Of a DNA stretch of 64,000 nt, positions 27,243 to 36,589 are shown piece after piece. The DNA comes from Bosea sp. 124. Lineage in GTDB: Bacteria > Pseudomonadota > Alphaproteobacteria > Rhizobiales > Beijerinckiaceae. Position numbers and translations under genes: made by a program. The notes under the pieces were generated by a model that made no database searches, was not told the DNA's origin, and saw nothing but the letters and a program-made list of their open reading frames with translations. The stretch spans positions 4,729,001 through 4,793,000 of the forward strand of contig NZ_PZZM01000001.1 in the NCBI RefSeq assembly GCF_003046175.1, in the 5' to 3' direction. The stretch's first letter is position 1; every line of letters starts with the position of its first letter.

Positions 27243-28115
27243 ATGGACGCCGAACTCGTCGCCATGCAGCTCTTCTCGGGCGTCGCGCTGGGCGCGATCC
27301 TGATCATGGTCGCCCTCGGCCTGTCGATCATCTTCGGCATGCTCGGCGTGGTGAACTTCGCCCATGGCGCCTTCTTCATGGTGGGCGCCTATGCGGGCCT
27401 GTGGGTCGCCTCGCTGACCGGCAGCTTCTGGTGGGGGCTCCTCATCGCCCCCATCGCGATCGGCCTGTTCGGCATGGCGATCGAGCGATTCCTGATCCGG
27501 CCTCTCTACAAGCGCTCGGTCGACGACCCGCTGCTGCTCACCTTCGGGCTCGGCTATGTGCTGGTCGAGGCGGTGCGGATCGTCTTCGGCAGCGACGGCA
27601 TTCCCTTCCAGACGCCTTCGCAGCTCGCCGGCGTGGCCGATCTCGGCATCGGCTTCTTCCCGATCTACCGGCTCTTCGTCGTCGGCGTCGTGGTGGTCGT
27701 TCTGCTGCTGCTCTGGCTCGGGCTGGAAAAGACGAAGTTCGGGCTGATCGTGCGGGCGGGCGCACGCGATCCGCAGATCATGCGCGTGCTCGGCATCGAC
27801 ATCGCCAAGGTCTGGCTGCTCGTCTTCGGGCTGGGCATCGGGCTGACCGCGCTGGGCGGCGTGCTCGCCGCGCCAATGCGCAACGTCAATCCCGAGATGG
27901 GCTCGCTCGTCCTGGCCGAGGCCTTCGTCGTCACCGTGATCGGCGGCATGGGCTCGCTCGTCGGGGCGGTGGTGGCGGGGCTGCTGGTCGGCGTCGCGAT
28001 CAGCATGACGGCGCTGTTTGCCCCCGAAATGGCGACGATCGTGATGTTCGCGCTGATGGCGCTCGTGCTGCTGGTGCGCCCGCAAGGGCTCTTCGGCAAG
28101 CCTGGCCGCGCCTGA
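27243..28115 (+). CDS. livH: ABC transporter permease, LivH type (cluster 1)
   Basis: A 290-residue inner-membrane permease (BPD_transp_2 family). It has about eight helices and the signatures GLSIIFGMLGVVNFAHGAFFMVGAY and LAEAFVVTVIGGMGSLVGAVVAGLLVG, the latter in the cytoplasmic coupling region. It forms a heterodimer with the LivM protein encoded 12 bp downstream. The ATG at 27243 gives the usual family length. Confidence 0.93.
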   Translation: MDAELVAMQLFSGVALGAILIMVALGLSIIFGMLGVVNFAHGAFFMVGAYAGLWVASLTGSFWWGLLIAPIAIGLFGMAIERFLIRPLYKRSVDDPLLLTFGLGYVLVEAVRIVFGSDGIPFQTPSQLAGVADLGIGFFPIYRLFVVGVVVVVLLLLWLGLEKTKFGLIVRAGARDPQIMRVLGIDIAKVWLLVFGLGIGLTALGGVLAAPMRNVNPEMGSLVLAEAFVVTVIGGMGSLVGAVVAGLLVGVAISMTALFAPEMATIVMFALMALVLLVRPQGLFGKPGRA

Positions 28116-28127
28116 GGAGAACCGCAG

Positions 28128-29126
28128 ATGACCGTTTCTTCCTCCTCGATCGCCTCCATCTCGACGGGCCTCGCCGGCAAGGGGGGCCTGCGAGCCTGGC
28201 TGATCGCCTGGCGCGTGCCGCTCTCGATCCTGGCGCTGTGCCTCTTGCCCTGGCTGCTGCCCTCGAAGGCGCTGGCGGTGAATGTGCTGGTCTACGGCCT
28301 GCTTGCCGTCGGCTACAACCTGCTCTTCGGCTATACCGGGCTGCTCTCCTTCGGCCATGCGGCATTCTTCGGCGCCGGGGCCTATGTCACCGGCATCGCG
28401 ATCGGACAGTTCGGCCTGAACTGGTTCGTGGCCCTGCTGCTCGGCGTCGCCGCCGGAGCGGCGCTCGCCTTCGTCATCGGCCTGCTCTCGATCCGGACGC
28501 GCGGCATCTATTTCTCGATGGTGACGCTCGCGCTGTCGCAACTGGTCTACTACACGGCGCTGCAGGCCTCCTCCTGGACCGGCGGCGAGAACGGCTTGCG
28601 CGGCTTCACCGTCGGCCAGCTCAACATCTTCGGCTGGACGATCGATTTCCTCGATCCGGTAAAGAAATATTACGTGCTGATGGTCTTCGCGGCAGCGGCG
28701 CTCTGGCTCGTCTCGCGTGTCCTGAACTCGCCTTTCGGGGCCGTGATCGAGGCCATCCGCGAGAATGAGACCCGGGCGCGGGCCTGCGGCTACGATGTCG
28801 AGCGGACCAAGCTGATCGCCTTCACGCTGTCGGGGCTGATCTGCGCGCTCGCCGGCACGCTGTCGGCGCTGCATCTCGCGATCGTGCCGCTCGACAGCCT
28901 GCACTACCACACCTCGGGCATGATCGTGATGATGACGCTGCTCGGTGGGGCGGGCAGCTTCTTCGGCCCCTTCATCGGCGCCCTCGCCTTCCTTTTGATG
29001 GAAGACGTGATCTCGCTGTGGACCACGCACTGGCAGATCGTCGTCGGCACGGTCTTCATCCTGTTCGTGCTGTTCCTGCCCAAGGGCATCTGGGGCTCCG
29101 CTCTCGCCTGGAGGGCGTCACGATGA
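28128..29126 (+). CDS. livM: ABC transporter permease, LivM type (cluster 1)
   Basis: A 332-residue partner permease. It has the LivM marks YNLLFGYTGLLSFGHAAFFGAGAYVTG, SIRTRGIYFSMVTLALSQLVYY and LLGGAGSFFGPFIGALAFLLMED. A GAGGAG ribosome site lies before the ATG at 28128. The stop overlaps livG by ATGA. Confidence 0.93.
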   Translation: MTVSSSSIASISTGLAGKGGLRAWLIAWRVPLSILALCLLPWLLPSKALAVNVLVYGLLAVGYNLLFGYTGLLSFGHAAFFGAGAYVTGIAIGQFGLNWFVALLLGVAAGAALAFVIGLLSIRTRGIYFSMVTLALSQLVYYTALQASSWTGGENGLRGFTVGQLNIFGWTIDFLDPVKKYYVLMVFAAAALWLVSRVLNSPFGAVIEAIRENETRARACGYDVERTKLIAFTLSGLICALAGTLSALHLAIVPLDSLHYHTSGMIVMMTLLGGAGSFFGPFIGALAFLLMEDVISLWTTHWQIVVGTVFILFVLFLPKGIWGSALAWRASR

Positions 29127-29878
29127 GCGCGCCCCTGCTCGCGGTCGAGAATATCGGACGGCGTTTCGGCGGCTTCGTCGCGCTGGAAGGCGTCACCGCG
29201 GCCTTCGAGCCCAACAAAGTCACCGCGATCATCGGCCCCAACGGCGCCGGCAAGAGCACCTTCTTCAACGTGCTCTCGGGCGTCCTGCCGCCCTCCTCCG
29301 GCTCGATCCGCTTCAAGGGCCGGGACCTGACGGGTACGCCGCAGCACCGCTTCGCGCATCTCGGCATCTCGCGCTCCTACCAGATCACCAACATCTTCCC
29401 GGAACTGTCCGTCCACGAGAACGTCCGCGTCGCAGCGCAGGCCTTTCGCTCGCGCTACGACATCTGGACGAACCGCGCGGCGCTGACGGGGGTGGCCGAG
29501 AAGGCGGATGCCGCGCTCGCCGCCGTCGGCCTGACAGCGCGCCGCGACGAGACGGCGAAGTTCCTCGCCCATGGCCAGCAGCGCGCGCTGGAGATCGCGA
29601 TCGCGCTCGTCGCCGAGCCGGAATTGCTGCTGCTCGACGAGCCCACAGCCGGCATGGGGCCGGAGGAGACCAAGGAGATGGTTGGCCTCATCGAGAAACT
29701 CGCGGCGGACCGCACCATCCTGCTGGTCGAGCACAAGATGAAGATGATCCTCGGCCTCAGCGACCGCATCCTGGTGCTGCATCACGGCAAGCTGATCGCC
29801 GATGGCAGCCCGCAGCATATCCAGACGGACCCCGAGGTCCGCCGCGTCTATCTGGGGCAGAACGATGGCTATGCTTGA
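29123..29878 (+). CDS. livG: ABC transporter ATPase, LivG type (cluster 1)
   Basis: A 251-residue ATPase with Walker A GPNGAGKSTFFNVLSG and Walker B LLLDEPTAGMGPEE. In place of the LSGGQ signature it reads LAHGQQRALEIAIAL, a known LivG variant. The H-loop is LLVEHKMKMI. It energises uptake through LivHM together with LivF. The ATG at 29123 overlaps the livM stop codon. Confidence 0.94.
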   Translation: MSAPLLAVENIGRRFGGFVALEGVTAAFEPNKVTAIIGPNGAGKSTFFNVLSGVLPPSSGSIRFKGRDLTGTPQHRFAHLGISRSYQITNIFPELSVHENVRVAAQAFRSRYDIWTNRAALTGVAEKADAALAAVGLTARRDETAKFLAHGQQRALEIAIALVAEPELLLLDEPTAGMGPEETKEMVGLIEKLAADRTILLVEHKMKMILGLSDRILVLHHGKLIADGSPQHIQTDPEVRRVYLGQNDGYA

Positions 29879-30575
29879 GATCGATGACCTCAACGCCTGG
29901 TACGGCGCGAGCCATGTGCTCCACGGCATCTCGCTTGCGGTCGAGCCGGGTGAGATCGTCGCGCTGGTCGGCCGCAACGGCGCCGGCAAGACCTCGACCA
30001 TTCGTGCCGCGATGGGGCTGATGCCGAGGACGACCGGCCATGTCCGCTTCGCCGGCAGGGAGCTTCTGCCGTTGCCGGCGCATGCCCGCTTCAAGCTCGG
30101 CCTCGCCTATGTGCCCGAGGAGCGGCGCATCGTGCCGGGGCTCACCGTGCGCGAGAACCTGCAGCTCGGCCTGCTTGCGACGGACGGTGCGATTGACGAA
30201 CGCCGCGCCATCGACGAGATCGCCGAGAGCTTCCCGCGCCTGAAGGAGAGGCTCGACCAGCAGGGCGTCACCATGTCAGGCGGCGAGCAACAGATGCTCG
30301 CCATCGCGCGCGCCATGATCGGCAAGCCGAGGATGATCCTGCTCGACGAGCCCTCCGAGGGCATCATGCCGGTGCTGGTCGAGGAGATGGGCGTGCTGTT
30401 CCGGCGCCTGCGCGACCAGGGCGTGACGCTGCTGCTGGTCGAGCAGAACGTCGAATGGGCACTCAAGCTCGCCGACCGCGCCGTCATCATCGATCAGGGC
30501 GAGGTCGTGCATCGCAGCACGGCGGCCGCCCTCCTCGCCGACAAGGCGATCCAGGAACGCTACTGCGCCGTCTGA
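29865..30575 (+). CDS. livF: ABC transporter ATPase, LivF type (cluster 1)
   Basis: A 236-residue second ATPase of the importer. It has Walker A GRNGAGKTSTIRAAMG, signature MSGGEQQMLAIARAM, Walker B ILLDEPSEGIMP and H-loop LLVEQNVEW. The start at 29865 overlaps livG by 14 bp; an ATG two codons later is equally possible. The compact overlap pattern shows the transporter genes are one transcript with the hydroxylase genes upstream. Confidence 0.93.
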   Translation: MAMLEIDDLNAWYGASHVLHGISLAVEPGEIVALVGRNGAGKTSTIRAAMGLMPRTTGHVRFAGRELLPLPAHARFKLGLAYVPEERRIVPGLTVRENLQLGLLATDGAIDERRAIDEIAESFPRLKERLDQQGVTMSGGEQQMLAIARAMIGKPRMILLDEPSEGIMPVLVEEMGVLFRRLRDQGVTLLLVEQNVEWALKLADRAVIIDQGEVVHRSTAAALLADKAIQERYCAV

Positions 30576-30596
30576 GGCGCGCCCCGCAGACAGGCC

Positions 30597-31037
30597 ATGG
30601 ATATCACCGGCGAACACCGTATCGCGGCTCGGCGCGAGGCCGTCTGGGCCGCGCTATTCGACGTCGAGACGTTGAAGGCCTGCATTCCCGGCTGCAAGGA
30701 GCTGGAGCAGACCTCGGCGACGGGCTTTTCCGCCAAGGTCCAGCTCAAGGTCGGCCCCGTCTCGGCGACGTTCGGGGGCACGGTCGAGCTTCAGGACATC
30801 GACGCGCCCAATGGTTGCCGCATCGTCGGGCAAGGCAATGGCGGCATCGCCGGCTTCGCCAAGGGAGGCTCGGATGTGCGTCTCGTCGCTGATGGGGACG
30901 AGACCGTGCTGAGCTATGATGCCAAGGCCGAGATCGGCGGCAAGCTCGCGGCGCTGGGCAGCCGCCTCGTTCAGGCGACCTCGCGCAAGCTCGCCGACCA
31001 GTTCTTCACGGCCTTCAGCGAGCGAATGAAGACCTAG
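30597..31037 (+). CDS. coxG: CoxG-family SRPBCC protein, last gene of cluster 1
   Basis: A 146-residue member of the CO dehydrogenase subunit G family (PF06240), a START-like fold. Typical parts are VWAALFDVETLKACIPGCKELEQ and VQLKVGPVSATFGGTVEL. In Oligotropha CoxG helps anchor CO dehydrogenase to the membrane; homologues accompany many other molybdenum hydroxylases. No C-terminal membrane helix is visible here, so membrane recruitment would need another route. It lies 21 bp after livF and closes the operon. Confidence 0.9.
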   Translation: MDITGEHRIAARREAVWAALFDVETLKACIPGCKELEQTSATGFSAKVQLKVGPVSATFGGTVELQDIDAPNGCRIVGQGNGGIAGFAKGGSDVRLVADGDETVLSYDAKAEIGGKLAALGSRLVQATSRKLADQFFTAFSERMKT

Positions 31038-31132
31038 CCGGATCGCCCGGACGAAAGGCTGATGCCGCATCTGGGCCGGCGCCGTTCGTTCTCTGGCTGA
31101 ATTTTTTACCGTCATGGTTTATCGATCGGTGG

Positions 31133-31714
31133 ATGAGCGACAGAGCCCGTTTCACCGCTGCGATCCTGCTGGCCATGGCCGGGCTCCTCGGCGCCTGTGC
31201 ATCGCGCCCGACCGGGGACGCAGGCGGCGGCGGTCCGCTGATCCGTCGTGCGAGCGTCGACCCGGCCAGGCTGGAGCTCGCGCCGCTCGACTACACCCGA
31301 TTCTGCATGAGCCATCGCACGGAATGCGAACTCGGCGTTCCCGATGCCGTCATCGGCATGACGCCCGAGGTCGAGGCCGAGATCCATCGCGTCAACCGGG
31401 ACGTCAATCAGCGCATCAGGCCGGTCAAACAGACGTTCGACTGGCGGATCGACCCCGAATCGGGAAACTGCAACGACTATGTCGTCAGCAAGCGGCATGC
31501 GTTGATGGCGTCGGGGTTGCCGGCCTCGGCGTTGCTGATCGCCGTCGTCACCACGCCGGCGGGCGAAGGGCATCTGGTGCTGATCGCCCGGACCGATCGC
31601 GGCGATCTCGTGCTCGACAACCTGACGCCGGAAATCCGGCGCCGCGGCGAGACGGCCTATCTCTGGATCAAACGGCAGTCGCCGAGCCATGCCGTGCTCT
31701 GGGAACGCATGTAG
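31133..31714 (+). CDS. BTLCP transglutaminase-like cysteine peptidase, lipoprotein
   Basis: A 193-residue bacterial transglutaminase-like cysteine proteinase (PF06035, LapG-related). A lipoprotein signal ends LLGACAS. The catalytic triad is visible as Cys in GNCNDYVVSKRHAL, His in GEGHLVLIARTDRG and Asp in LVLDNLTPEIR. LapG cleaves surface adhesins in pseudomonads, but the BTLCP family is broad and no adhesin or LapD-like partner is nearby. The ATG at 31133 overlaps the end of cluster 1 in no way, so it is probably an independent unit. Confidence 0.85.
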   Translation: MSDRARFTAAILLAMAGLLGACASRPTGDAGGGGPLIRRASVDPARLELAPLDYTRFCMSHRTECELGVPDAVIGMTPEVEAEIHRVNRDVNQRIRPVKQTFDWRIDPESGNCNDYVVSKRHALMASGLPASALLIAVVTTPAGEGHLVLIARTDRGDLVLDNLTPEIRRRGETAYLWIKRQSPSHAVLWERM

Positions 31715-31839
31715 TTCGACGCCGGCCCGCCGATCCTCCATCGCGCCGCTGGATGAACGGAAGCGAACTTTTCGCTTCATGCGCCGTTGTCGTGCGACGG
31801 CGCAGGTTCAGCGATACCGTCAATCCCAAGGAGTTCGAT

Positions 31840-32133
31840 ATGCGCAGACTGATTCTCGCGGCGACACTGGCACTCGGCCTCGGAGCGATTCCGGGCGCCG
31901 CTTCGGCAGCGCCGGCCTTTGCCGCCCAGCCGGAGGTCGCAGCGTCCGCCGATGTCCTGGTCCAGGAGGTTCGTAACCACCGCGGCTACTATCATAGCCG
32001 GCGCGTCTATTCGCATGGGCCGCGCTATGGTCGGCCCGGCCGCGGCTATGGCCGCTACTATGGCGGCCCGCCGTCGCATGCGCGCGCCTATGGCCGGCGC
32101 TATAACGACCGCCAGTGGGATCGCCGCTGGTGA
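31840..32133 (+). CDS. Small secreted Arg/Gly/Tyr-rich protein
   Basis: A 97-residue exported protein. The signal peptide is MRRLILAATLALGLGAIPGAASA. The mature part is rich in Arg, Gly, Tyr and His (RRVYSHGPRYGRPGRGYGRY) and ends QWDRRW. Similar small basic proteins are common in Hyphomicrobiales and have no known function; composition recalls the BA14K gene at 5899 but the Cys signature is missing. AAGGAG precedes the ATG at 31840. A hairpin terminator follows. Confidence 0.72.
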   Translation: MRRLILAATLALGLGAIPGAASAAPAFAAQPEVAASADVLVQEVRNHRGYYHSRRVYSHGPRYGRPGRGYGRYYGGPPSHARAYGRRYNDRQWDRRW

Positions 32134-32144
32134 TGTGACCGACC

Positions 32145-32169
32145 GCCGCCGGGCGCCCCGCCCGGCGGC
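32145..32169 (+). terminator. Terminator after the small secreted protein gene
   Basis: A perfect 10-bp GC stem (GCCGCCGGGC, GCCCGGCGGC) with a GCCCC loop, followed by AAGCCATTTTG. It lies 12 bp after the stop codon at 32133. The T tract is short and offset, so strength is moderate. Confidence 0.65.
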
Positions 32170-32278
32170 AAGCCATTTTGTTCGCCTCCGCCGAAGAGCG
32201 CTGCGCCGATTGCGACCGAACGCGACGGTGCCAAGAGCGTGACTGGCGGAGCAGGCGATGGAGCCTTACCGCTAGCGC

Positions 32279-33733
32279 ATGCCGGCCTCATCTCTTCACT
32301 GGTTTCGCGACGATCTTCGCCTCGCCGACAATCCGGCGCTGATGGCCGCCGTCGGCCACGGACCGACGCTCTGCCTCTACATTCTGGACGAGGGCGGCTC
32401 GCGCCGTCCCCTCGGCGGGGCCAGCCGCTGGTGGCTGTCGCACTCGCTCGCGGCGCTTGCTGCGGCGATCGGGGCCAGGGGCGGCGAACTCATATTCATG
32501 CGCGGCGACCCGGCCGCCATCCTGCCGCGTGTCGTCGAAGCAACCGGGGCCGACCTGATCACCTGGAGCCGCCGCTACGATGGCGAAGCGGTAGCGCTCG
32601 ACAGCCGGATCAAGGCCGAACTGACCGGCGCCGGCGCGAAGGTTGCGAGCTTCAATGCGGCGCTGCTGAACGAACCCTGGCAGGTCACGACCAAGACCGG
32701 CGACCCGATGAAGGTGTTCACACCGTATTGGCGTGCGGCGCGGGCGCGCGGGGAGCCTGCGCCGCCGGTCCCTGCGCCGACCCGGATCGAGCCCCTGAAG
32801 TGTCCGGCTGCCGTCGCGGCCATGGCGGTCTCCCATGCCGAACTCGCACTCGAACCCACCCGGCCGGACTGGGCCGGAGGGTTGCGCGAGGCCTGGGCGC
32901 CGGGCGAGGAGGCTGCCGCCGAGCGGCTCGGCGAATTCCTGTCCGGGTCGCTCGACGGCTATGGCGAGGGCCGAGACCGGCCCGACAGGGTCTCGACATC
33001 GCGGCTGTCGCCGCATCTGCGCTTCGGCGAAATCGGCTCGCGCCAGATCTGGCATGCAACCCGCAGTGCGACCGAGAGTGGCGAGGCCGCGGCTAGCGCC
33101 TCCGATTCAGAAAAATTTCTGTCGGAGATCGGCTGGCGCGAGTTCTCCTACCATCTGCTCTTCCACAACCCCGATCTGGCGACGCGGAACTTCAATCCGC
33201 GTTTCGACGCCTTTCCCTGGCATCCGGACAAGGCGGCGCTGAAGGCCTGGCAGCGCGGGCTGACGGGCTACCCGATCGTCGATGCCGGCTTGCGCCAGCT
33301 TTGGACCACAGGCTGGATGCACAACCGCGTGCGGATGATCGCCGCCTCCTTCCTGATCAAGCATCTGCTGATCGACTGGCGCCAGGGCGAGGACTGGTTC
33401 TGGGACACGCTCGTCGATGCCGACCCGGCCAGCAATGCAGCGAGCTGGCAGTGGGTTGCGGGCTCGGGGGCCGACGCCTCGCCTTATTACCGCATCTTCA
33501 ATCCGGTGACGCAGGGCCTGAAGTTCGATCCGAAAGGCGGCTATGTGCGGCGTTGGGTGCCCGAGATCGCCGGGCTTGACGATGGGCTGATCCACGAGCC
33601 GTGGAAGGCGGATGCGGAGGCGCTGCGGCGGGCGGGCATCACGCTCGGCGAGAGCTATCCGCGCCCGCTGGTCGATCTCGATGTCGGCCGCCGGCGCGCG
33701 CTCGACGCATTGGCGGCGACGCGTTCCGCCTGA
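32279..33733 (+). CDS. phrB: Deoxyribodipyrimidine photolyase (cryptochrome/photolyase family)
   Basis: A 484-residue FAD enzyme that repairs cyclobutane pyrimidine dimers with blue light. The N-terminal antenna-binding domain starts SLHWFRDDLRLADNPAL. The FAD-binding helical domain has TSRLSPHLRFGEIGSRQIW, SEIGWREFSYHLLFHNPDL, AWQRGLTGYPIVDAGLRQLW, GWMHNRVRMIAASFLIKHLL and DWFWDTLVDADPASNAASWQWVAGSGADASPYYRIFNP. These cover FAD contacts and the Trp electron chain. Length fits class I CPD photolyase. It converges on the SDR gene with a 12-bp gap. Confidence 0.94.
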   Translation: MPASSLHWFRDDLRLADNPALMAAVGHGPTLCLYILDEGGSRRPLGGASRWWLSHSLAALAAAIGARGGELIFMRGDPAAILPRVVEATGADLITWSRRYDGEAVALDSRIKAELTGAGAKVASFNAALLNEPWQVTTKTGDPMKVFTPYWRAARARGEPAPPVPAPTRIEPLKCPAAVAAMAVSHAELALEPTRPDWAGGLREAWAPGEEAAAERLGEFLSGSLDGYGEGRDRPDRVSTSRLSPHLRFGEIGSRQIWHATRSATESGEAAASASDSEKFLSEIGWREFSYHLLFHNPDLATRNFNPRFDAFPWHPDKAALKAWQRGLTGYPIVDAGLRQLWTTGWMHNRVRMIAASFLIKHLLIDWRQGEDWFWDTLVDADPASNAASWQWVAGSGADASPYYRIFNPVTQGLKFDPKGGYVRRWVPEIAGLDDGLIHEPWKADAEALRRAGITLGESYPRPLVDLDVGRRRALDALAATRSA

Positions 33734-33745
33734 GCCCGCGCTGAG

Positions 33746-34540
33746 TCAGATGGCTTTCGTGCCGCTCCGGCGTGCCGCCTTGCCGATCAGCCAGAAATAG
33801 GCCGGATAGGGCAACAGATTGATCGCCTTCATCAGCCAGGACAGGCGGCGCGGAAAGCTCACCTCGAAGCCAGCCTGCTCGAAACCGTCGGCGATGCGGC
33901 GGGCGGCCTCCTGCGGGCTCATGATGAAGGGCATCGGGACGTCCTTGCGGCGCGTCAGCGGCGTGTCGACCCAGCCCGGATTGACGAGCTGCAGCCGGAT
34001 GCCGCGTCTGTCGCAGTCGAATTTCAACGTCTCGCAGAGATGGATCGCGGCGGCCTTGGAGACGCCGTAGGCCGAGGCCCCGGGCAAGCCGCCATAGCCC
34101 GCGATCGAGGCGTTGAGCGCGATATGGCCACGCCTGCGCGGTGCCATGCAGTCCAGCACGGCCGCGAGCCCGCGCGCGGCTCCGACCAGATTGACCGCGA
34201 TGGTGCGTTCGAAGGCCTCGATATCGAGCAGGCCGTTCGAGTCCGGCGCGATGCCCGCGTTCAGGAAGGCGAGCGCGATCGGCCCATGGACGCTCTCGAT
34301 CGTCTCGATGACCGCCTTCATCGCGCCGGGATCGGTGACGTCCCCGGCATGGGCGACGATGCGGCCGGGCAGTCCGTCGGCGCGCCTGGCGATCTCCTCG
34401 AGCTGGTCGAGGCGGCGGGCGGTGATCGCCACGGTCCAGCCGCGCAGCGCCAGTTCCAGTGCCACGGCCTCGCCGATGCCGGAACTCGCCCCGGTGATCC
34501 AGGCGACGCCGTCACCCGGCTGCATGCGCGGCAATGTCAT
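33746..34540 (-). CDS. Short-chain dehydrogenase/reductase
   Basis: A 264-residue classical SDR with NAD(P)-binding TGASSGIG (residues 16-23), LNAGIA, the catalytic Ser in ALNASIAGYGG and YGVSKAA (Tyr and Lys). ITARRLDQLEE after beta-2 has Arg residues that suggest NADP preference. The substrate is unknown. The C-terminal region (LSWLMKAINLLPYPAYFWLIGKA) is hydrophobic, hinting at membrane association. It is divergent from alaX. Confidence 0.9.
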   Translation of the reverse strand: MTLPRMQPGDGVAWITGASSGIGEAVALELALRGWTVAITARRLDQLEEIARRADGLPGRIVAHAGDVTDPGAMKAVIETIESVHGPIALAFLNAGIAPDSNGLLDIEAFERTIAVNLVGAARGLAAVLDCMAPRRRGHIALNASIAGYGGLPGASAYGVSKAAAIHLCETLKFDCDRRGIRLQLVNPGWVDTPLTRRKDVPMPFIMSPQEAARRIADGFEQAGFEVSFPRRLSWLMKAINLLPYPAYFWLIGKAARRSGTKAI

Positions 34541-34741
34541 GGAACCTCACGGGCTGGGCCGGATCGCCGGCGGCATATCTAGGGCCTGCTCGCGCCGGAC
34601 GGAAGGCCCGGCGCCGATGCTGCGCGCAATCAAGACCGGATGAAAGCGTTGTGGCGCGTGCTGGCCGATCCGTGCAATCTCCGCTCCCTTTCCAGGAGAC
34701 CGGCGCCGCCGCGCCGGACCGAGACAGCGAGCCTGCACACG

Positions 34742-35458
34742 ATGGCGACCGAACTGCTCTTTCGCGATGACGCCTATCTCACCGAGACGCAAGCCACCGT
34801 CGAGGCGGTGAACGAGCGTGGCGGCATCGTGCTCGACCGCACCGTGTTCTACGCGACCGGCGGCGGGCAGCCCGGCGATGCCGGCAGCTTGCGGCGCGAG
34901 GACGGCAGCACGATCGCGATCGGAACCGCGATCTACGACCCCGAGGACAAGAGCCGCGTGATCCATGTGCCGCTGGAGGGGCAGTCCCTGTCCCGGCCCG
35001 GAGAGAGCGTGACCGTCGTGCTCGACTGGGAGCGACGGCTGAAGCGCATGCGGATCCACACCGCCTTGCATCTGCTCAGCGTCGTGCTGTCCTATCCGGT
35101 GACGGGCGGGGCGATCGGCGACGGCGACGGCCGGCTCGATTTCGACATTCCCGAAGGCGGGCTCGACAAGGCCGAGATCGCCGACAAGCTCAATGCGCTG
35201 GTCGCGCGCAACGCCGATGTCAGCGAAAGCTGGATCACCGATGCCGAGCTCGACGCCAATCCCGGCCTCGTAAAGACCATGTCGGTGAAGCCGCCGCGCG
35301 GCTCGGGCCGGGTCCGGCTGGTCGCGATCGGCGATATCGATCTCCAGCCCTGCGGCGGCACTCATGTCCGCAACACAGCCGAGATCGGCCTTGTCGCGGT
35401 CACCGATATCGAGAAGAAGGGCAAGCAGAACCGGCGCGTCCGGATCGCGCTGGCCTGA
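34742..35458 (+). CDS. alaX: Alanyl-tRNA editing protein AlaX
   Basis: A 238-residue free-standing editing domain that hydrolyses Ser- or Gly-charged tRNA-Ala in trans. The zinc site is visible as HxxxH (His106, His110 in RIHTALHLL) and CxxxH (Cys204, His208 in LQPCGGTHVRN). TVFYATGGGQPGDAG is the family's N-terminal signature. The ATG at 34742 starts directly before the conserved domain. The following sulfurtransferase gene is 53 bp downstream on the same strand, so the two may be cotranscribed. Confidence 0.92.
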   Translation: MATELLFRDDAYLTETQATVEAVNERGGIVLDRTVFYATGGGQPGDAGSLRREDGSTIAIGTAIYDPEDKSRVIHVPLEGQSLSRPGESVTVVLDWERRLKRMRIHTALHLLSVVLSYPVTGGAIGDGDGRLDFDIPEGGLDKAEIADKLNALVARNADVSESWITDAELDANPGLVKTMSVKPPRGSGRVRLVAIGDIDLQPCGGTHVRNTAEIGLVAVTDIEKKGKQNRRVRIALA

Positions 35459-35511
35459 GCCGGAAACCGGCTCGGCACATCCACAAAGAAGCCCACGAGG
35501 AACCGTCCGAC

Positions 35512-36384
35512 ATGGCAAGCCAGAACCCGGCCCGCGAAGATGTTTTCGTCTCGACCGAGTGGCTCAGCGAGCACCTGAACGCCCCTGACATCGTCGTGGT
35601 CGACGGCTCCTGGTACCTGCCTGCCCATGGCCGCGATCCGCATGCGGAGTATGCCGAGCGTCGGATTCCAGGCGCACTGCGCTTCGACATCGACAGCGTG
35701 AAGGACACGACCTCCGACCTGCCGCATATGCTGCCGCGACCCGAGGCCTTTGCCGCCAGTGTCGGCGCCATGGGCATCGGCGACGGGATGCGGATCGTCG
35801 TCTATGACGGGCTCGGGCTGTTTTCGGCCCCGCGTGTGCGCTGGACCTTCAAGACTTTCGGGGCGAAGGACGTCGTCATTCTCGAAGGCGGCTTCCCGAA
35901 ATGGCAGGCGGAAAACCGCCCGATCGAGCACGGTCCGCCGTGCAGCCGCGCCGCCCGCAGCTTCACCGTGCGTCTCGACCATTCGGCCGTCGCCGATGCC
36001 GATGCGGTTGCAAACGCGCTCACGGGCGATGCCATCCAGGTCGTCGATGCGCGTCCGGCCGATCGCTTCCGTGGTGAGGCACCGGAGCCGCGCGCCGGCG
36101 TCCGCTCGGGCCATATGCCGGGCGCGCTCAATGTCCCCGTCCCCGCCATCACGCAGGACGGCAGGCTGAAATCACCGGAGGACATCGCCGCCGCCTTCGC
36201 AGAGGCCGGCGTTGATCTCGACAAGCCCGTGATCACGAGCTGCGGCTCAGGCGTGACCGCCGCGATCCTCGCGACCGCGCTGGAAACGATCGGTAAGCCG
36301 GTGCGCGCGCTCTATGACGGCTCATGGTCGGAATGGGGCGCGAGCGACCGGCCGCTCGCGACGGGGCCAGCGAAGAAGGGCTGA
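35512..36384 (+). CDS. sseA: 3-mercaptopyruvate sulfurtransferase
   Basis: A 290-residue two-domain rhodanese family enzyme that moves sulfur from mercaptopyruvate or thiosulfate to acceptors. The inactive N-terminal domain has AEYAERRIPGALRFDID and VVYDGLGLFSAPRVRW. The catalytic C-terminal domain has RSGHMPGALNVPV and the active loop CGSGVTA with Cys244, the form typical of mercaptopyruvate rather than thiosulfate sulfurtransferases. Length is normal. Confidence 0.93.
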   Translation: MASQNPAREDVFVSTEWLSEHLNAPDIVVVDGSWYLPAHGRDPHAEYAERRIPGALRFDIDSVKDTTSDLPHMLPRPEAFAASVGAMGIGDGMRIVVYDGLGLFSAPRVRWTFKTFGAKDVVILEGGFPKWQAENRPIEHGPPCSRAARSFTVRLDHSAVADADAVANALTGDAIQVVDARPADRFRGEAPEPRAGVRSGHMPGALNVPVPAITQDGRLKSPEDIAAAFAEAGVDLDKPVITSCGSGVTAAILATALETIGKPVRALYDGSWSEWGASDRPLATGPAKKG

Positions 36385-36419
36385 TCGCGCCACGCGGCGA
36401 GAAGGCTGCCGGGGCGGCG

Positions 36420-36466
36420 TTGACCGTAGCGACGCCGCCGATCTATATTAAACTTATGAGTTAAGT
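36420..36466 (+). promoter_or_regulatory. Consensus-like promoter with overlapping dyad before the MFS gene
   Basis: TTGACC (36420-36425) and TATATT (36444-36449) are 18 bp apart and resemble sigma-70 -35 and -10 boxes. An inverted repeat ACTTA-N5-TAAGT (36452-36466) begins 3 bp after the -10, where a repressor would block initiation. AT content is far above the surrounding DNA. This would give the transporter mRNA a leader of about 130 bases. Confidence 0.6.
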
Positions 36467-36589
36467 ATTATGCCGCTGGCCTCACGGAGCCGCCAGCGGT
36501 CGCTGCTGTCGGTCCCTGACACGGGAGCGCCCCAGAGCGAGCGTGCCCGCAACGGCACAAGCCAGCCGACGGCCGGCGCGACCCAAACC

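Noticed and set aside
24787..27243. 818-codon frame overlapping the Mo subunit and binding-protein genes
   Set aside because: Same-strand alternate frame rich in Arg and Ala; the overlapping frames carry the recognisable proteins.
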